Source: Sorex araneus (Eukaryota > Chordata > Mammalia > Eulipotyphla > Soricidae). From it: a DNA stretch of 64,000 nt. Where the stretch lies: positions 222,509,723 through 222,573,722 of the forward strand of contig NC_073304.1 of the NCBI RefSeq assembly GCF_027595985.1, given 5' to 3'. The notes beneath the pieces are model-generated. The model made no database searches. It worked only from the letters and a program-made list of their open reading frames with translations, and had not been told where the DNA came from. A program made the position numbers and the translations under genes. Shown here in pieces: positions 32,347 to 44,289 of this stretch. Every line of letters begins with the position of its first letter. Position 1 is the stretch's first letter.

Positions 32347-33824
32347 AAAAATATATTTTCCTCTAAGATTGGTTGCCTTCTACTTTAAACCCCATCAAAT
32401 GTGGCGCACTACTCTTAGAATATGATTTGTGTGAGGTAAGAGATGTCCAGGGATAGATTTACTCGAGGGTGAGGCTCAGCCCGAGCGTGTGGAGAGCAGC
32501 CGTGAGCATGGTGGTGGTTGAGTTCTGGAGGTTTTTGGCTGCTGGGGCTGGGCCCCTTGGAGTGGGGAGGGGCCTCATCGGCCCCCCTCAAGGTGCCCCG
32601 ATTGAAACAGCCTGGCGCGGGGTCCCGTGGCATGGCTATGGCAAGTCATTTTATGCTCTCTTCTGAGAGAAGGACAATGAGTCTCTGGACTGTGGCCGTT
32701 GCTGAGATTTCCTCATCATGGGCCCGTTTGGGCTGTTCCGTGTCACCCTTCCTCTCACATGCAGCCTTAGCTTGGGAATGATTACTGCTCACGCTTTAAG
32801 GTGAAGAAAGGAAGATTTGGGGGAGCCCCCTGGCCTGGCTGGGCCGTGGAGGGTTGAGCTGGTATCTAGAGGGTGGGATTCATGGCCATCCCCAGTACAA
32901 CTAAATGCACAGTGCAGGGGGTTCAGGTGCCCTCCCAGCCATTGGCACATCAAGATGCTGCCAGGGGCTGCAAATGCTTCCCGGCCGTGGCGCGTGCTGG
33001 CTGGTGGCATCTTCCCGCAGGACAGGGCTGCAGAGAGGAGATTTACTATGGCCGTGGCCTCCGGGGCTCAATGGTCAGTTGTGGAGCTATTTCATCTCAT
33101 CCTACACGTTTGCCTCTGGGAGCTTTCCCTCTGGGGTGACCCGCATATCTCCTAAATCACGCTGATGCCCAGGGCCACGACCTGGCTGGACTTCCCTCGG
33201 GGTGCCCTGCCTCCAGCGGGGAGTTCTCTGTCTCAAGGCAAGTTGTTCTGGGCGGGCAGTGCAGGGGGCACAGAGGAGAGGCATGAAGGCTCCGCTGGGG
33301 TGGCCCCACACCCCCAGTAGAACTCAGCATATGAGGGACCCCCATGCCATCTCTGAGATGAACCTTAGCAAGCCCCTCTGTCCTCCTCTGCACCTCATCA
33401 TTCCTCTCTCCCTTCTCAGCTCTTCCCCATGCCTCACTGTCCCCCTCTCCACCAGGTGAAGACATCGCCAAGGGGCCTGAGGGCCTTCCAGAAGCTCTGT
33501 GGGCAAGGGGCCTTCCCCTGAGGACATGGAGCCCCCCTCCACGCTGACTGAGGTGCCCAGGGGCACAGAGAGTCCCCAACAGGCAATGGACAGAAGAGCA
33601 AAATATCCCATCCTGGGTGCAGGCTGGGGGGTTCAGTGGTGGGGGGTAGGACAGACACAGGGCCTGGTCAGTCTCAGCTGTGGGCACGGGCTGGTAGTGA
33701 CTGGGCACCCTGTCCTCGGCAGTCCTCTCCCTGCCCACTCGCTCAGAGAAGGACTTTGTGTCTCTCTACAGACCTGACCATGAGTCTGAGACCCCCTTGT
33801 TTTCTTCTCTTCTCCTGGGCCCCT
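32347..33824. other. Unique non-coding sequence
   Basis: No repeats before the CCT tract; no exon recognised. A - strand frame of 193 codons (33738-33157) lacks any known domain. Confidence 0.45.
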
Positions 33825-33899
33825 CCTTTTCCTCCTCCTCTTCCTTGTCCTCCTTCTCCTCCTCCTCCGCTTCCTCTTCCTCCTCCTCCTCCTCCTTCT
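33825..33899. repeat. (CCT)n imperfect
   Basis: TCC/CCT triplets leading into the tail of an antisense SINE A. Confidence 0.9.
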
Positions 33900-34034
33900 T
33901 TTTGGGCTACACCCAGTGGTGCTCAGGAATCACTCCTGGCACTCCTGGCTCCAGGGACCATGTTGTGCCAGTGATCAAACCCAGGCTGTCTGCATGAAAG
34001 GCAGTGCCCACCCCTGCACTATCTCTCCAGCCTC
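33897..34034 (-). mobile_element. SINE A (old)
   Basis: Antisense copy directly after a CCT-rich tract; TACACCCAGTGGTGCTCAGGA to CACTATCTCTCCAGCC. Confidence 0.8.
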
Positions 34035-35639
34035 ATTCTTCTTTTAGTCTGTCACGATGGCTCCTAAGAGCCAAAGCAAGACCATAATCCATGAGAGTTT
34101 CCCTTTACCCAAAGCAGTGGGGCGGGGTGCTGGTCTTCAGAGCAGTTGTGTTCTCCCTGCTGAAGTCACCTTCAGTTGCCCAATAAATAGGCAAAAAAAT
34201 TTAAAACAAACCAAAGCAAAAAAAAATTCAAAACAAAACAACCCCAGGTTCCCTAACAAAATAGAGGATTGTCCTGAGCGCCTCCCCAAAGCCCCCCGAC
34301 CTGGGATACCTCAGGAGCACTCGGGAAATGGCATTATTAATCAGGGTTACTAATCAATATTATTAGGAACTCTGGGTGCTGGAAAGATGAGCACTGGTAC
34401 TGTCACATGTAGAGGAGCTAGTACACGTCAAGTACCTGCTGGGTCATGCAGAGGAAAGATTGCAAGGCGGAACCCGGAGTCCAGATGAAGCCTGGGTCCC
34501 TAGTGCACACTGGGGTTTCGGGGAGATTGCTCGCAGTGAGGCTGCAGGGCTTGGCCAGCAGAGGGCGCTGAGGGCTCCACCCACCGGCGGGGCCCAGAGG
34601 CTTCCTTGCTGTGCTCATAGAATCACTGAGACCCGCTGTTCCTCTCATAGGCTGGTCTGGAGTCAAATTCTGTGGGGGTAGATGGGGATCAAACACGGCC
34701 TGAGTATTTCTACCATCTCCAGAAACTCGGAGCTCCCCAGACAGAGTTTGCCGGCACCCCTGGGTGTGCCCTGGCCAGCTGCAGAGGGCAGAAGTGGCTT
34801 TCCTGACACCTGGGTCCTGGGTCCAGATTCTGGTGGATCATGGAAAAACTGTGGATTTCTCTCCGGCCTGTGAAACTGCGGGGTCCTGCACCCCGGACCC
34901 TGAGAACATGGATGTGGGTGATGGCAGAGGTTCCAAAACACCTGTTCCAGACAAAAAAAAATCTAAGGGAAGGGGCATGTGTAAGGGGGATCCCAAATAA
35001 CGAGGTGCCCAGGGCTGACCATCCCCCAGACACCAGAGATCACTCTGTTTCCAAAGTAAGAAATGTCTCCAGTGAGAAAAAGAAGTTAAATACGGAGACA
35101 CACCACTCCCCCTACGGATAAGATGGTCAAATGGGAGTTAGGGGTTGGTGTGGGGGTCACTGCAAAGGCGGGGTTCCCTTCCAGCTCTCCACACCTGTTG
35201 GTCTTCAGAACCCTGGCTTCAGTTCCACCCGGCACCTCAGATGGAGTGGGTGTGCCCTCTCTGCCCACTCCAGATGAAACCCCAGTGGCCACTAGCTTCT
35301 AGAAGTAAAACCCAGGTATGCGGGTTAAGGGACTAAGACTCCAGGCCACATGGCGGCAGGGAAGACTGGCCGTCCCTTCCCGTCTCCCCACCGACTTGGG
35401 GTCCTGGCCGTCACGCCATCTCCTGGCGCCATCTCCGTGCATCAGTGTCCTTGATCCAGAGACTCACAAGTGAATCTCAAAATGGATTCGCTCCCTACAA
35501 AGATGTCTCTGGATTCCAACTATTTACAGTTTTAGAATTTCGGGAGTGCGTGGCTGCTTTTGTGGCTGCGTGATCTCTCATGATATTCATAATAAGCAAT
35601 AGAGAATAAATGATCTAGTATCTGCCCCTGGCAGGGAGG
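34035..35639. other. Unique sequence with an A-rich patch
   Basis: AAAC-rich patch at 34190-34245. A degraded SINE-like start near 34375 is too weak to call. Nothing else. Confidence 0.45.
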
Positions 35640-35765
35640 CTTGAAAGATGATGAGAAAATTTGCAATAATGGTGGTAGGACTGGAATTGAAATATTGAAT
35701 GTAATCAATTAATGTGAACAACCTTATGAAAATAAAATTTTAAAATAAATAATTTTTTTTTAAAA
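35640..35765 (+). mobile_element. LINE-1 3' end fragment (weak)
   Basis: A GGTGGTAGGACTGGAATTG block followed by ACCTTATGAAAATAAAATTT and an A/T-rich end resembles the recurring L1 3' end in sense orientation. Confidence 0.4.
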
Positions 35766-36689
35766 AAGAACAAAAGCAACAAAAAGAACCCTGGCTTTCT
35801 TTGCTTCTGAAAGACAAGTTGCCATGCGCCCCCTGAGCTTGTGTGGTGCTCCCAGCTTCAAAGCCAACAGGATTGATGATCAGAAATGGGGCTCGGTTTT
35901 AAGAGGAACGAGGTGGAACTGAGGGATGAGGTCCCCATAATTGGTTCCCTCACCACAGGGGCTTAGAAAGCGCTGGGGCCCCTTGCAGAATACACTGCAA
36001 TTCTGAGAGTAACCACCAGATGGTGCGCCAAGGCCCCCAAAGCACTGACACTTGCGCTGAATCCTCCCAGCCTTTAACCCGTTTTTTCTTGATCTTCCTC
36101 CTCCAAGCTCCTCAACGGATGCAGCCAGGACCATTGACCAAGGCATGAGAAGCTTTGAAGGTCCAAGGACAGGGAAATTAGCTGTCTGGGCAAGGTGCTG
36201 TATGAGTGTGTGTGGTGGGGCAGGAGGCTGTGTCTGTTCTGTGTGTGAGGGTGTCACGGGGGATTTCTGCCCAGGTGGTGGGCTCTACCAGGTGAGGGAG
36301 TGGACACAAGCAGTTGTATCTGAGTGCATCAGTCATGGACACGCGGCGGCTGGGCTGCTGGGCCTTTGGCTCTGGCTTTTGTCTTATAATTACAATTTCA
36401 TAAAGTCCATAATAGTCCAGAGGTCTCACAATTCCATAAAGACACACAGCCAGGCCTGATCTCCCCGGGCACGGGTCCCAGCAGCTATGAGGGGGTTTTC
36501 CCCCTTAGCAGACACCGGAGGCCCCTGTCTGAGGGCTGAGAAGTCAACCCTTCCCCTCTGTGGCCGAGGCGAGCCTGTCTCTGTCTGCACGTGTGACTGT
36601 GAGTTCATCATTCAGTTCCCCGAGGTCCGTTTCTGCCTTGGGAAGGTACTTGGAAAAGAGTTTAGAAAGCTGGGAACACAGCAACCAGC
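35766..36689. other. Unique non-coding sequence
   Basis: Nothing recognised apart from short purine or TG-rich phrases. Confidence 0.45.
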
Positions 36690-36775
36690 ATCATCGCCCT
36701 GGCTGTGACCCTAGACAAGGCCCCTAACTTCTCTCGCCTTCAGATTCCTCCCTCGTTGAAAGCATGCCCCGTACT
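36690..36775 (+). repeat. MIR
   Basis: Sense MIR: GGCTGTGACCCTAGACAAGGCCCCTAACTTCTCTCGCCTTCAG. Confidence 0.6.
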
Positions 36776-36989
36776 GATCTTCTTGCTTGGGTGCTATGTG
36801 GCCCTTTAAAAAAAAAAGTGTAAATGAGCACAGGTGGGGTTGGCATCAGTCCATTTTCCAGGAGGAGGGAAAGGCCTGGCTCTCCCATAACCCTGCAGTG
36901 ACCAGGACAGAGAAAGCGGTGGAGAATGCAGGCACACGCTTACAGCCATCTGAGCAATCTTCTAGAAGATTCCACAGAGCCAGGAGGGA

Positions 36990-37260
36990 CTGGATGAGAG
37001 CATGTCCCCTGTTGCCCTACACCATAATTATCAGTGTTCGTAATGATGCCCGGAGGCATTACATTCCCCTGAAATGCCATCGGAATCATCAAAGAGAGAT
37101 TAAACCATGTCAGCTATAATTGCTCTTTGAAAGACCTTCTATTTTATTCCCTTGCTTGGAAAATTGATAACCTATGGATTTTCAATTAACTTGAAGTCTC
37201 AAAGAATCTTCAGTTTCCCCAAGTATTCTGTCCACTTACTGTTGTCTTTTCAGAGGAGTT
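36990..37260. promoter_or_regulatory. Candidate conserved non-coding block
   Basis: Repeat-free; ACACCATAATTATCAGTG, GGCATTACATTCCCC, GCTATAATTGCTCTTTG, GATTTTCAATTAACTTG. About 7 kb upstream of MEOX1. Confidence 0.4.
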
Positions 37261-37427
37261 TATTCAACGTCTTGGATTGTATCCTTCAGGGGTGCCAGAG
37301 TTTGGGGGCAGCAAAGTCATGACTCTGTCATCAGAGGTCCTGAGTGTGGACCTTCCTTCGAACCTAATCCTGGAAGCCACTTGCCTCTTTCATTGGTGTT
37401 TCTCATCTATTAAAAGTCAGATTCATG

Positions 37428-37590
37428 AGCTGAAGAGATCGTTCGGAGAGTAGGACACTTGTCATATATGTGGCTGATTTGGGTTCAATCCCCGGCATCC
37501 CATATAGTCCCTTGCCAGGAGTGATCCCTGAGTTCAGAGCCAGGGGTAACCCCTGAGCATCACCAGGTGTGGCCCCCAAACAAAAGTAAG
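37428..37590 (+). mobile_element. SINE A (old)
   Basis: Diverged sense copy; TTGGGTTCAATCCCCGGCATCCC and GAGCCAGGGGTAACCCCTGAG are clear. Confidence 0.8.
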
Positions 37591-37944
37591 TAAAATTTTC
37601 AAAATACCAAAGGATTCATGTGGGGGAGATGACCCAAAGAATAGAAGTGAGTGCCATGGGATCTTAAATTCTATCCCAGACACCACACCTGCATTCCCCA
37701 ATACCGTTGGGTCTGAGCAATCCTGCCCCCAACCTAACCTTTGGGGTGGGCAGTGCCAGATCTGATCATTCCAGTAGGTGTGGCCTCTAGTCCCCAAACA
37801 TCTGGGGAGAGTTTCCCCCAAAAGATAGATGAATGCCAGCCCCAGTCCCTCAGGGTCTTTGAGAGAATCAAGTATATTGTGTCTGTGTAAAAATGGAGAT
37901 GCCGGGGAGCACTGGAGAATTCTTGGTAAAAGAGCACAGAGGGC

Positions 37945-38040
37945 TGGGGCGGGTTGGCATGTTGGGAGCTGGGGATCCATTCCCAGCATCACATGGTCCC
38001 TGGAGCACCACTCCAGAAGTGAACACTATGGCTCTAGTCA
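37945..38040 (+). mobile_element. Possible SINE A fragment
   Basis: GGGGATCCATTCCCAGCATC followed by ACATGGTCCCTGGAGCACCA; the head and end are lost. Confidence 0.45.
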
Positions 38041-39374
38041 AGTTTCCTGGACCTGCACTTCTCCCAGTAGTACCCTGGGTCTCCTGGGGTGATCGCCTGG
38101 TCCCCAACAACCACTTGGTCTGTGAAATGGGAAGCAGGCCAACTCGGAGTAGAGGAGAGGTTACAAAAGGGCTGTTTGAGAACCAGGGCAGCAGTTTCAC
38201 ATCTATAGCCAACATGTGAAAACGCCAAGATGGCCTGTGAGAGCCCAGAGCCATGGAAAGATCCAGAAGAGTTGGGCTCCCACTGCTCCAAGGTAAAAGT
38301 GGCCTGGCCGTGAGCTGTGCAGAGCCCTCCCCTCGCAGCACACCCCTGTGCCTCCCGGGAGCTATGTGGGCTCCATCTCAATGAGATGATTGCAAAATCC
38401 TTGCCCCTCACCCCACCCCTGGAGATGCCGGTCCTCACTTGGGGTCACCCTTCCTGGCCGGGGGAGGGCACATTCCTGCAGCTACCTCCAGGCCAGTGCA
38501 AAGCAAAGCTGTGGCGGACCCCCAGCCCCCAAACTCTCGCAGCCAGAGCCAGTAACTCACAGCTGTGGTTACCCGCACACCGATTTCTGTTTTAGAAATA
38601 CTGCTGGGTAAACAGTGAGGGAAACCCGAGCTGTTTCCACACCACATAAATCCCCAGTTTGCTGTCCTATCTGGTTAGCTGGTTCCCCCGAAAAATGGCA
38701 CTACCGCCTCCCAAGCAAGAGCGGAGATGGAGGAGCAGGGAGGAGGGAACCAGAGGCCCCCAGGTTGGCTCCTGCCCATGGGGCGCCCAGCACCTCAGGC
38801 CTCTCTCTCCCCTTCAGCACTTCCTCCCAGGGGTGCTCACGTTTGCCCCCACTCCTCTGCCTGGCCACCCCTCCTCTCTTCTGCTTTGTCTCACTCCAAA
38901 GGACTCCAAGAAGACCCACCTAGACGCAGGAAATCCACAGCAAAGACAATGCTAGCTGAGGGTCAGGTGGCCCCCTGAGCAGACCCACCATATCCTTCCA
39001 GAACCCTCTGTCAACGTGCAAATATCCCACCCCTGCAGTGGACACCAGAGCTTTCTCTATTCCAACAATGAGGGTAGGTTTTGATTAGAATTTCCAGATT
39101 GGGAGGAAGAGTTGTGCTGGGCGGAAGGATACTCCATTAAATTTATGTATCAAATAAACAACAAATAATATTTTAAGTTAAATGTGTCCCAAATATTGCA
39201 GGGGACACTTTCCTGAGCATTGACTGTTGTGCCATGGTGCCTTTCTTAGAGAAATGGAAGAGTCGGCCAGTGACAAGGACAGGAGTGTCTGGGGAAGGTC
39301 CCCTTGCAGCTACACTAGGTCAAGTGAAGGAAGTTGCCCAAAATCTTTCAGCTTCAAGGGGCCAAGTGAGGTGA
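38041..39374. other. Unique non-coding sequence
   Basis: Nothing recognised before the CCAAT minisatellite. Confidence 0.45.
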
Positions 39375-39600
39375 GCTGGCCAATGATGTTGCAGCTACAT
39401 GGGGCCAGGAAGGCAGCCAGCAATAATATTGCATGGATTGGGTGGGGCTGTGAAGGGAGCCAGCCAATGATGTTGCAGCTACACGGGGCCAGGAAGGGAG
39501 CCAGCCAATAATGTTGCAGCTACTGGGGTGGGTGGAGCCATGAAGGGAGTTGGCCAATGATGTTGCAGCTACCTGGAGCCAAGTGAAGAGAGCTGGCGAG
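39375..39600. repeat. Minisatellite with repeated CCAAT motif
   Basis: The 20-mer GCCAATGATGTTGCAGCTAC occurs at 39379, 39463 and 39553, with a one-base variant at 39504. Spacing is about 41-49 bp, with one degraded unit near 39420. Confidence 0.88.
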
Positions 39601-40314
39601 TGACGCTAAATGGTGGTTGTCCGTCAGAACTTCTAGAAAGCTCCTCGAAGGGGCAGAGAGCAGGGGAGAGAATTCTGAAATTCTGAGACTAGATACTGAC
39701 TTGCTAGACTGTTGGACATCAGGAGTGTGTCCTGGGATGGGGAGTAGGGGTGGGGACTGTTTGTGCAGAAAAAAGAGAACGAAAGCAGTGCGTGCTGGGA
39801 AGGCCAGGGGCGGGCCTGTTGCTGCGGGAGAATAACAAACTCTGATTTTCCACTTTTTTCTGCAGCTTCAATCTAGCCACTATCCCTCCCTCCTGAGACA
39901 AATCCCCCTGCCCCATCCCTGCTGAGGACCTTCCCCCCTCCAACCTCAACACACACTCACCCCTTTGAAAATCAATGCTCCTCCAAGTCTTTTGGGCTCA
40001 GGACCCTGGCAGGACCCACAGGGAATCTGAGGAATCGGAGGCTGGGGACCCCCAGAGTCAGGGTTCCCACACAGGCCACTCTGTGCGGCAGATTTCTCAG
40101 CCCACACCCACACAAGCGATGGAGAGCTGGAAGGTTCAAACAGCTGACACCTTGGGTGAAGTCTTCATCTGAGAGAGCGTATCCCCAAACCCGGTGCCTT
40201 CTGGGAATCAGGGATCCCTGGGGAGCAGTGCTGGCCCCAGGGAGCCCCTGGACAGCAGAGGCCTGCTTTGCAGTGTTCACTCCACTCTACGCTCTTGGTT
40301 CTGTCATTTTATTT

Positions 40315-40490
40315 TGCTTATTTAATTATTTTAGTTTGGGCCACACGCAGTGGTGCTCAGGGCTGATTCCTGGCGCTGTGTTTAGGGATCACTCCTGGCG
40401 GGGCTTGGGGAACATGCAGAGTGCAGGGGATTGAACCTCGATCAGCCCATACAAGGCAAGCATCCCACCCTCTGTACTATTGCTTTCACC
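40315..40490 (-). mobile_element. SINE A
   Basis: Antisense copy, moderately diverged. Confidence 0.85.
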
Positions 40491-40839
40491 TTGGTCCTAT
40501 TATGTGATCCCCCGAGAAGTCCTGAGCTGGGGTCCGAGACGGGAGGCAGAGGACAATCTCCTGCTCCTAACCCGGGACACAGGGCACCTTGGGGCCGGGT
40601 GATCTCTGTGCTCAGAGCCAGGGCTTCCCCTGGAACACGTGTCCCCTCTGATTCCTGAGCCCTGTAAGGGGAGCAAGTGTGAGTGGGTGACTTCCCCCAA
40701 CCCTTCTGAGAGCACATGCCTCTGTCACAGAACATTCTGGAGCCTTCCAGCACAACTCTCAATATTTTCATGCTGCTCATCCAGAGAGAACCACTAAAAT
40801 CTATTTTCTGGATTTCGACAGAGTGCTCCCCCAGATCAC

Positions 40840-40985
40840 CACATTCACTCTCTCAGTGACCCTGTGGGGAAGGAAGCAAACCCCAATCCCTACTAGATGG
40901 CTGAGGAAACTGAGGCTCAGGGGACAAGGCGAGCAAGTGAAAGCGTTTGGCTTATGCAGGGACAGAGCGTGGATTTGAACCCTCC
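40840..40985 (-). repeat. MIR
   Basis: Antisense MIR: GATGGCTGAGGAAACTGAGGCTCAGGGG, GACAGAGCGTGGATTTGAACCC. Confidence 0.8.
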
Positions 40986-41491
40986 CTCCCCCCACCGTCA
41001 CCTCAAGACAAGAGTTTTGACACTGGGCTTATGGCCCTAGAAGAAGCTTGGGGGGTGAGGGGAAGGGCTAGCCTGCACTGGCTCCCCGTCCGTGGAGGCA
41101 GCCCGGCCCAAGGCCCAGCAGAGGGCAGGAAGTGGAGACTTCATGATCCTTCCAGAGAAGCAGCTGCCTGTTCTTTCCACAGATGTGAGTCCATGAATCC
41201 ACTTCAGCTGCCTCAGCCATCGGAGCAGCCCCCACAGGCCCACCTTAAGCCTGCCCCGTGGGCCCCCATTTGTCTCCAGACACCCTAAAACTGCAGCCCT
41301 GGGGGTTGGGGTGAGGTCAAACCCGGAAGCAGGACTAGGGCGCCAAGGACACATCGGCTTGTGCACCAGGAGGGAAATTCCAAAAGCTCCGTGGAACGGC
41401 TCAGGGGTGGCCCAGGTGCCTGCCCTACTCTGTGTCCCTCGGGAACGCGCCTCCTGACTCACCTTTTCCTCTTCCGCCCTGTGTCCTCTTC

Positions 41492-41549
<58 letters not shown>

Positions 41550-41558
41550 GCGCGCGCG
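41492..41558. repeat. (AC)n-(GC)n microsatellite
   Basis: About 56 bp of AC then CGCGCGCGCG, a strong Z-DNA-type sequence 2.7 kb upstream of MEOX1. Confidence 0.95.
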
Positions 41559-42529
41559 CAGAAACGGGGTCCCCTCCCTTCCTGAAGTGAAGGCCCCGTT
41601 CCCTTGGCAGGAGATCACTTCCAACCTTTTCTGATGGGGGCTACGTGGGGCCTTGATGGGGAAACGCTGGCTTTGAGGAGGTTAAAGGTGGGGGCGCCGC
41701 CTTCCCTCTAACAAATGGGTCGCCGCGAGGGGTGGACTCTGGTTGTTTTCTCTGGCCTCAGAAGAGGGCCTGTCAGGAAGATGTAGAGGCCGGCAGCCCC
41801 CTCCCCTCTCCCCACAGGGAGGCTGACAGACACCGGCAGCTGGGCGGGCGCCGGGGTGCCCTGCTCCTCGGTGTCGGGTGCCCCCACTCCCTGCCCCCCC
41901 TGACCTCTCCACCCACCCCGCCGTGACCCAGGGCCCACCCCTGCCAGGGGCAAAGGGCCAGGCGGGATGGGGTCCTGGGGCCAGATGCGAAGGCCCAAGT
42001 GGGAATCTGGTTACAGCCTGCTGGGCCCCTGGGAAGGTTTTTCCTCGCAGAGCCGACAGGCCTGATCTCCCCCAGACCCCCTCCAGAGCCCCTTCAGCCT
42101 CGCAAGGCTGTTTCTGCTGAGCGCCCCCATCCTCCCTGCGCACCCCCTGAGGACGATGAGCGCATGGTGCCTGCACAAGAGGCGACAGGCTCCGTCCCCA
42201 GACCGGCTGCTGTCCCGAGACAGGCCTGAATCCTGGTTCCTCCACTTCCCACACGGGGCCCCCCCAGTGGGTCACACAGTCACCGTGCCTCAGTGTCCCC
42301 TCCTGACAAGTCAGGAGGAGAAAGTGTTTGGCTTGGAGGAGGTGGTGGGCAGCCCTGAGGGTGGTGGGAGTGGCGCTATAGCCAGTGGACAGACTCAGCC
42401 CTGGCGGGTGTCGGGTCAGGAGGTCGCTCAGCCCAGGGACACTGGCGGGCAGGTCAAGGCCAAGCTTTGAACTCAGTGTCACCTCGCCCCGAGCAGAGCA
42501 CCTGGGAGGGGTGTCCCTGGGTTCTATTT

Positions 42530-42593
<64 letters not shown>

Positions 42594-43379
42594 CTCATTT
42601 GGTGAGTCGTCACTTAAGCCCGTGTACGGGAGTCGGGAGGATGGGAAGAGAAGCGTGTGCAAGATGATGAAATCCTGGACCGAGTGGGGAGAAGAATCCG
42701 GGCTTTGGCCACGAGCCAGCTCCCCTCCCGGCCCCTGGCACGCTGGTGACCCCCCCGCAGAAAACAGGCTCCCGAGTCCATGAAGCTCGTGTGCAGCCGC
42801 CGGGAGCCCTGGGGTCTCCGGGTTCAGCCAGAGGAGCTCTGCTAGGAAGGTCCCACTGCCCCGGCTTCTGGACACATTTAGTGGGAGAGGATGTGGCCAA
42901 GAAATGCCACTAACCCTCCGGCGTGACCACAGGGCAGGGGCCTTGTGCTAAATGGTCCCCGGGCTGCCACCAGCTAAGAGAACCCTCGAGAATGTTGGTG
43001 TGTGAGAACTCTGGTGGGGAACTGTGTGTCCCCCCCTCACGTCTCGCTCTACACCAGCCAGAGACCCCATGGCCTTGGAGGTGAGGAGAGGGAAAGAGGT
43101 GAATGAAGGGCAGGAGAACAGGCAGGAACTCATCTAAGAGCCTGTCTCCTGTTTCTCCTTTGACCCGGAGAAAAGTGGCTTGAAAGCGCAGTGGCTAATC
43201 CGCGTGTCGGCTGGGGGCGCGGGCGGAAGGAGGAACACGTTGTCTTCCTCAGTCACCCAGAAAGTGGGATGTCACTTTGGACAGAGAGAAAAAAAAAATT
43301 TTTTTTTTTTCCTGGACTGAGTCTTCCTTTCTACTACAGACCATGGTGGGTCACTGAGACTTTAAAAAAAAAAAAAATC
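41559..43379. other. GC-rich MEOX1 upstream flank
   Basis: Repeat-poor apart from the CT run at 42534. A 266-codon - strand frame (42482-41682) and overlapping + frames show no homology. Proximity to MEOX1 makes regulatory content plausible. Confidence 0.45.
42534..42591. repeat. (CT)n microsatellite
   Basis: Pure CT run. Confidence 0.95.
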
Positions 43380-43592
43380 CCTTTTCATCTATTTTTGTGA
43401 AGGCAGCAGAAGGGCCGTTAAATCAAATGCAATCAGCAAACTTGTCTCTTACGCTTACTCACCGCGTCGCTCCCTGGAATTTGGCCTTTGATGGATTCTG
43501 GATCTGACTTAAAACTTTTTCCAAATCCAAGTCTTGGGGAATTTTGTTAACAGTGCAGTAAAATAACTTCATAGTGTTACAGGAGGCACTTT

Positions 43593-43654
<62 letters not shown>

Positions 43655-43790
43655 GCTGCTTGCTCCTTAAAAAAAAAAAAATACAGACAATGTTTCTTTA
43701 AAAGTCTCCATCTGCAAATCCCATCAGATGTGCATATAAGGTTTCTGATGATTAATAGTTGCCTGCTTCGGGTTTTGGTTGGAGGGGAGC
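43380..43790 (+). promoter_or_regulatory. Candidate MEOX1 proximal regulatory block
   Basis: This repeat-poor AT-rich block lies 0.5-0.9 kb upstream of the MEOX1 start codon and is split by a TG microsatellite at 43598-43653. It holds a MEF2-like CTATTTTTGT, several homeodomain-type ATTA/TAAT cores and two E-box CATCTG/CAGATG motifs near 43708-43728. Position and texture suggest promoter-proximal conservation; no alignment was possible. Confidence 0.35.
43598..43653. repeat. (TG)n microsatellite
   Basis: Pure TG run about 640 bp upstream of the MEOX1 start codon. Confidence 0.95.
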
Positions 43791-44099
43791 GTGTGCTCGC
43801 GGGTTAACCCCTCCCTCTCCTCTCTCACATTTCACTTCAGAAATTTGTCACTCTCTCCCCACCGCAGGATTTAAAAGTGTCTCCCCGGCCCTGGCTCTGG
43901 GTGGGCATTTGCTGCGGGCTCCAGGACGCACTCCACCTCTGGGCTGGGGACAGTGACAATGTCTAGTGTCATGGGCGACAAATACACGCACAGGGGCCCC
44001 CACTGAGCAGGCTGGTGTGTCGGGGGACAGGACCCAGGAGAACCCCCCACCCCAGGCGTGTGCACACGCAGCTGTGTGACCGGCCCCACGTGTGCCGAC

Positions 44100-44289
44100 T
44101 CTAAGGAACAGGCGTTAGTTGGGATTTTTGTTTTGGTGTCTGGGGTGAATTTTCTATTGAACAGTTTTCCTTCCTATTTTTTTTTTTAAAAAAAAGGTGT
44201 TTTTTTTTTGCATTAAAAAATATTGAATCAAAAAAAAAAAAGTTTAAGACGCAAACCTCTGCAGAGACCGGGGCCACGGCGGACAGCAG
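44100..44289 (+). promoter_or_regulatory. MEOX1: Presumed MEOX1 promoter / 5' UTR zone
   Basis: The 190 bp before the start codon consist of an extreme A/T homopolymer stretch (runs of T and A at 44177-44242, with a TTAAAAAATATT TATA-like element near 44213) followed by a short GC-rich leader ending in the ATG. The transcription start cannot be placed from sequence alone. The ATG context has C at -3 and G at +4, so it is only moderate. Confidence 0.45.

Noticed and set aside
41682-42482. 266-codon - strand frame upstream of MEOX1
   Set aside because: No recognisable domain; GC-rich region with overlapping frames on both strands.
1-44100. SOST exons in the left part
   Set aside because: None of the open frames contains the cystine-knot sequence expected of sclerostin; the gene is presumably further left.
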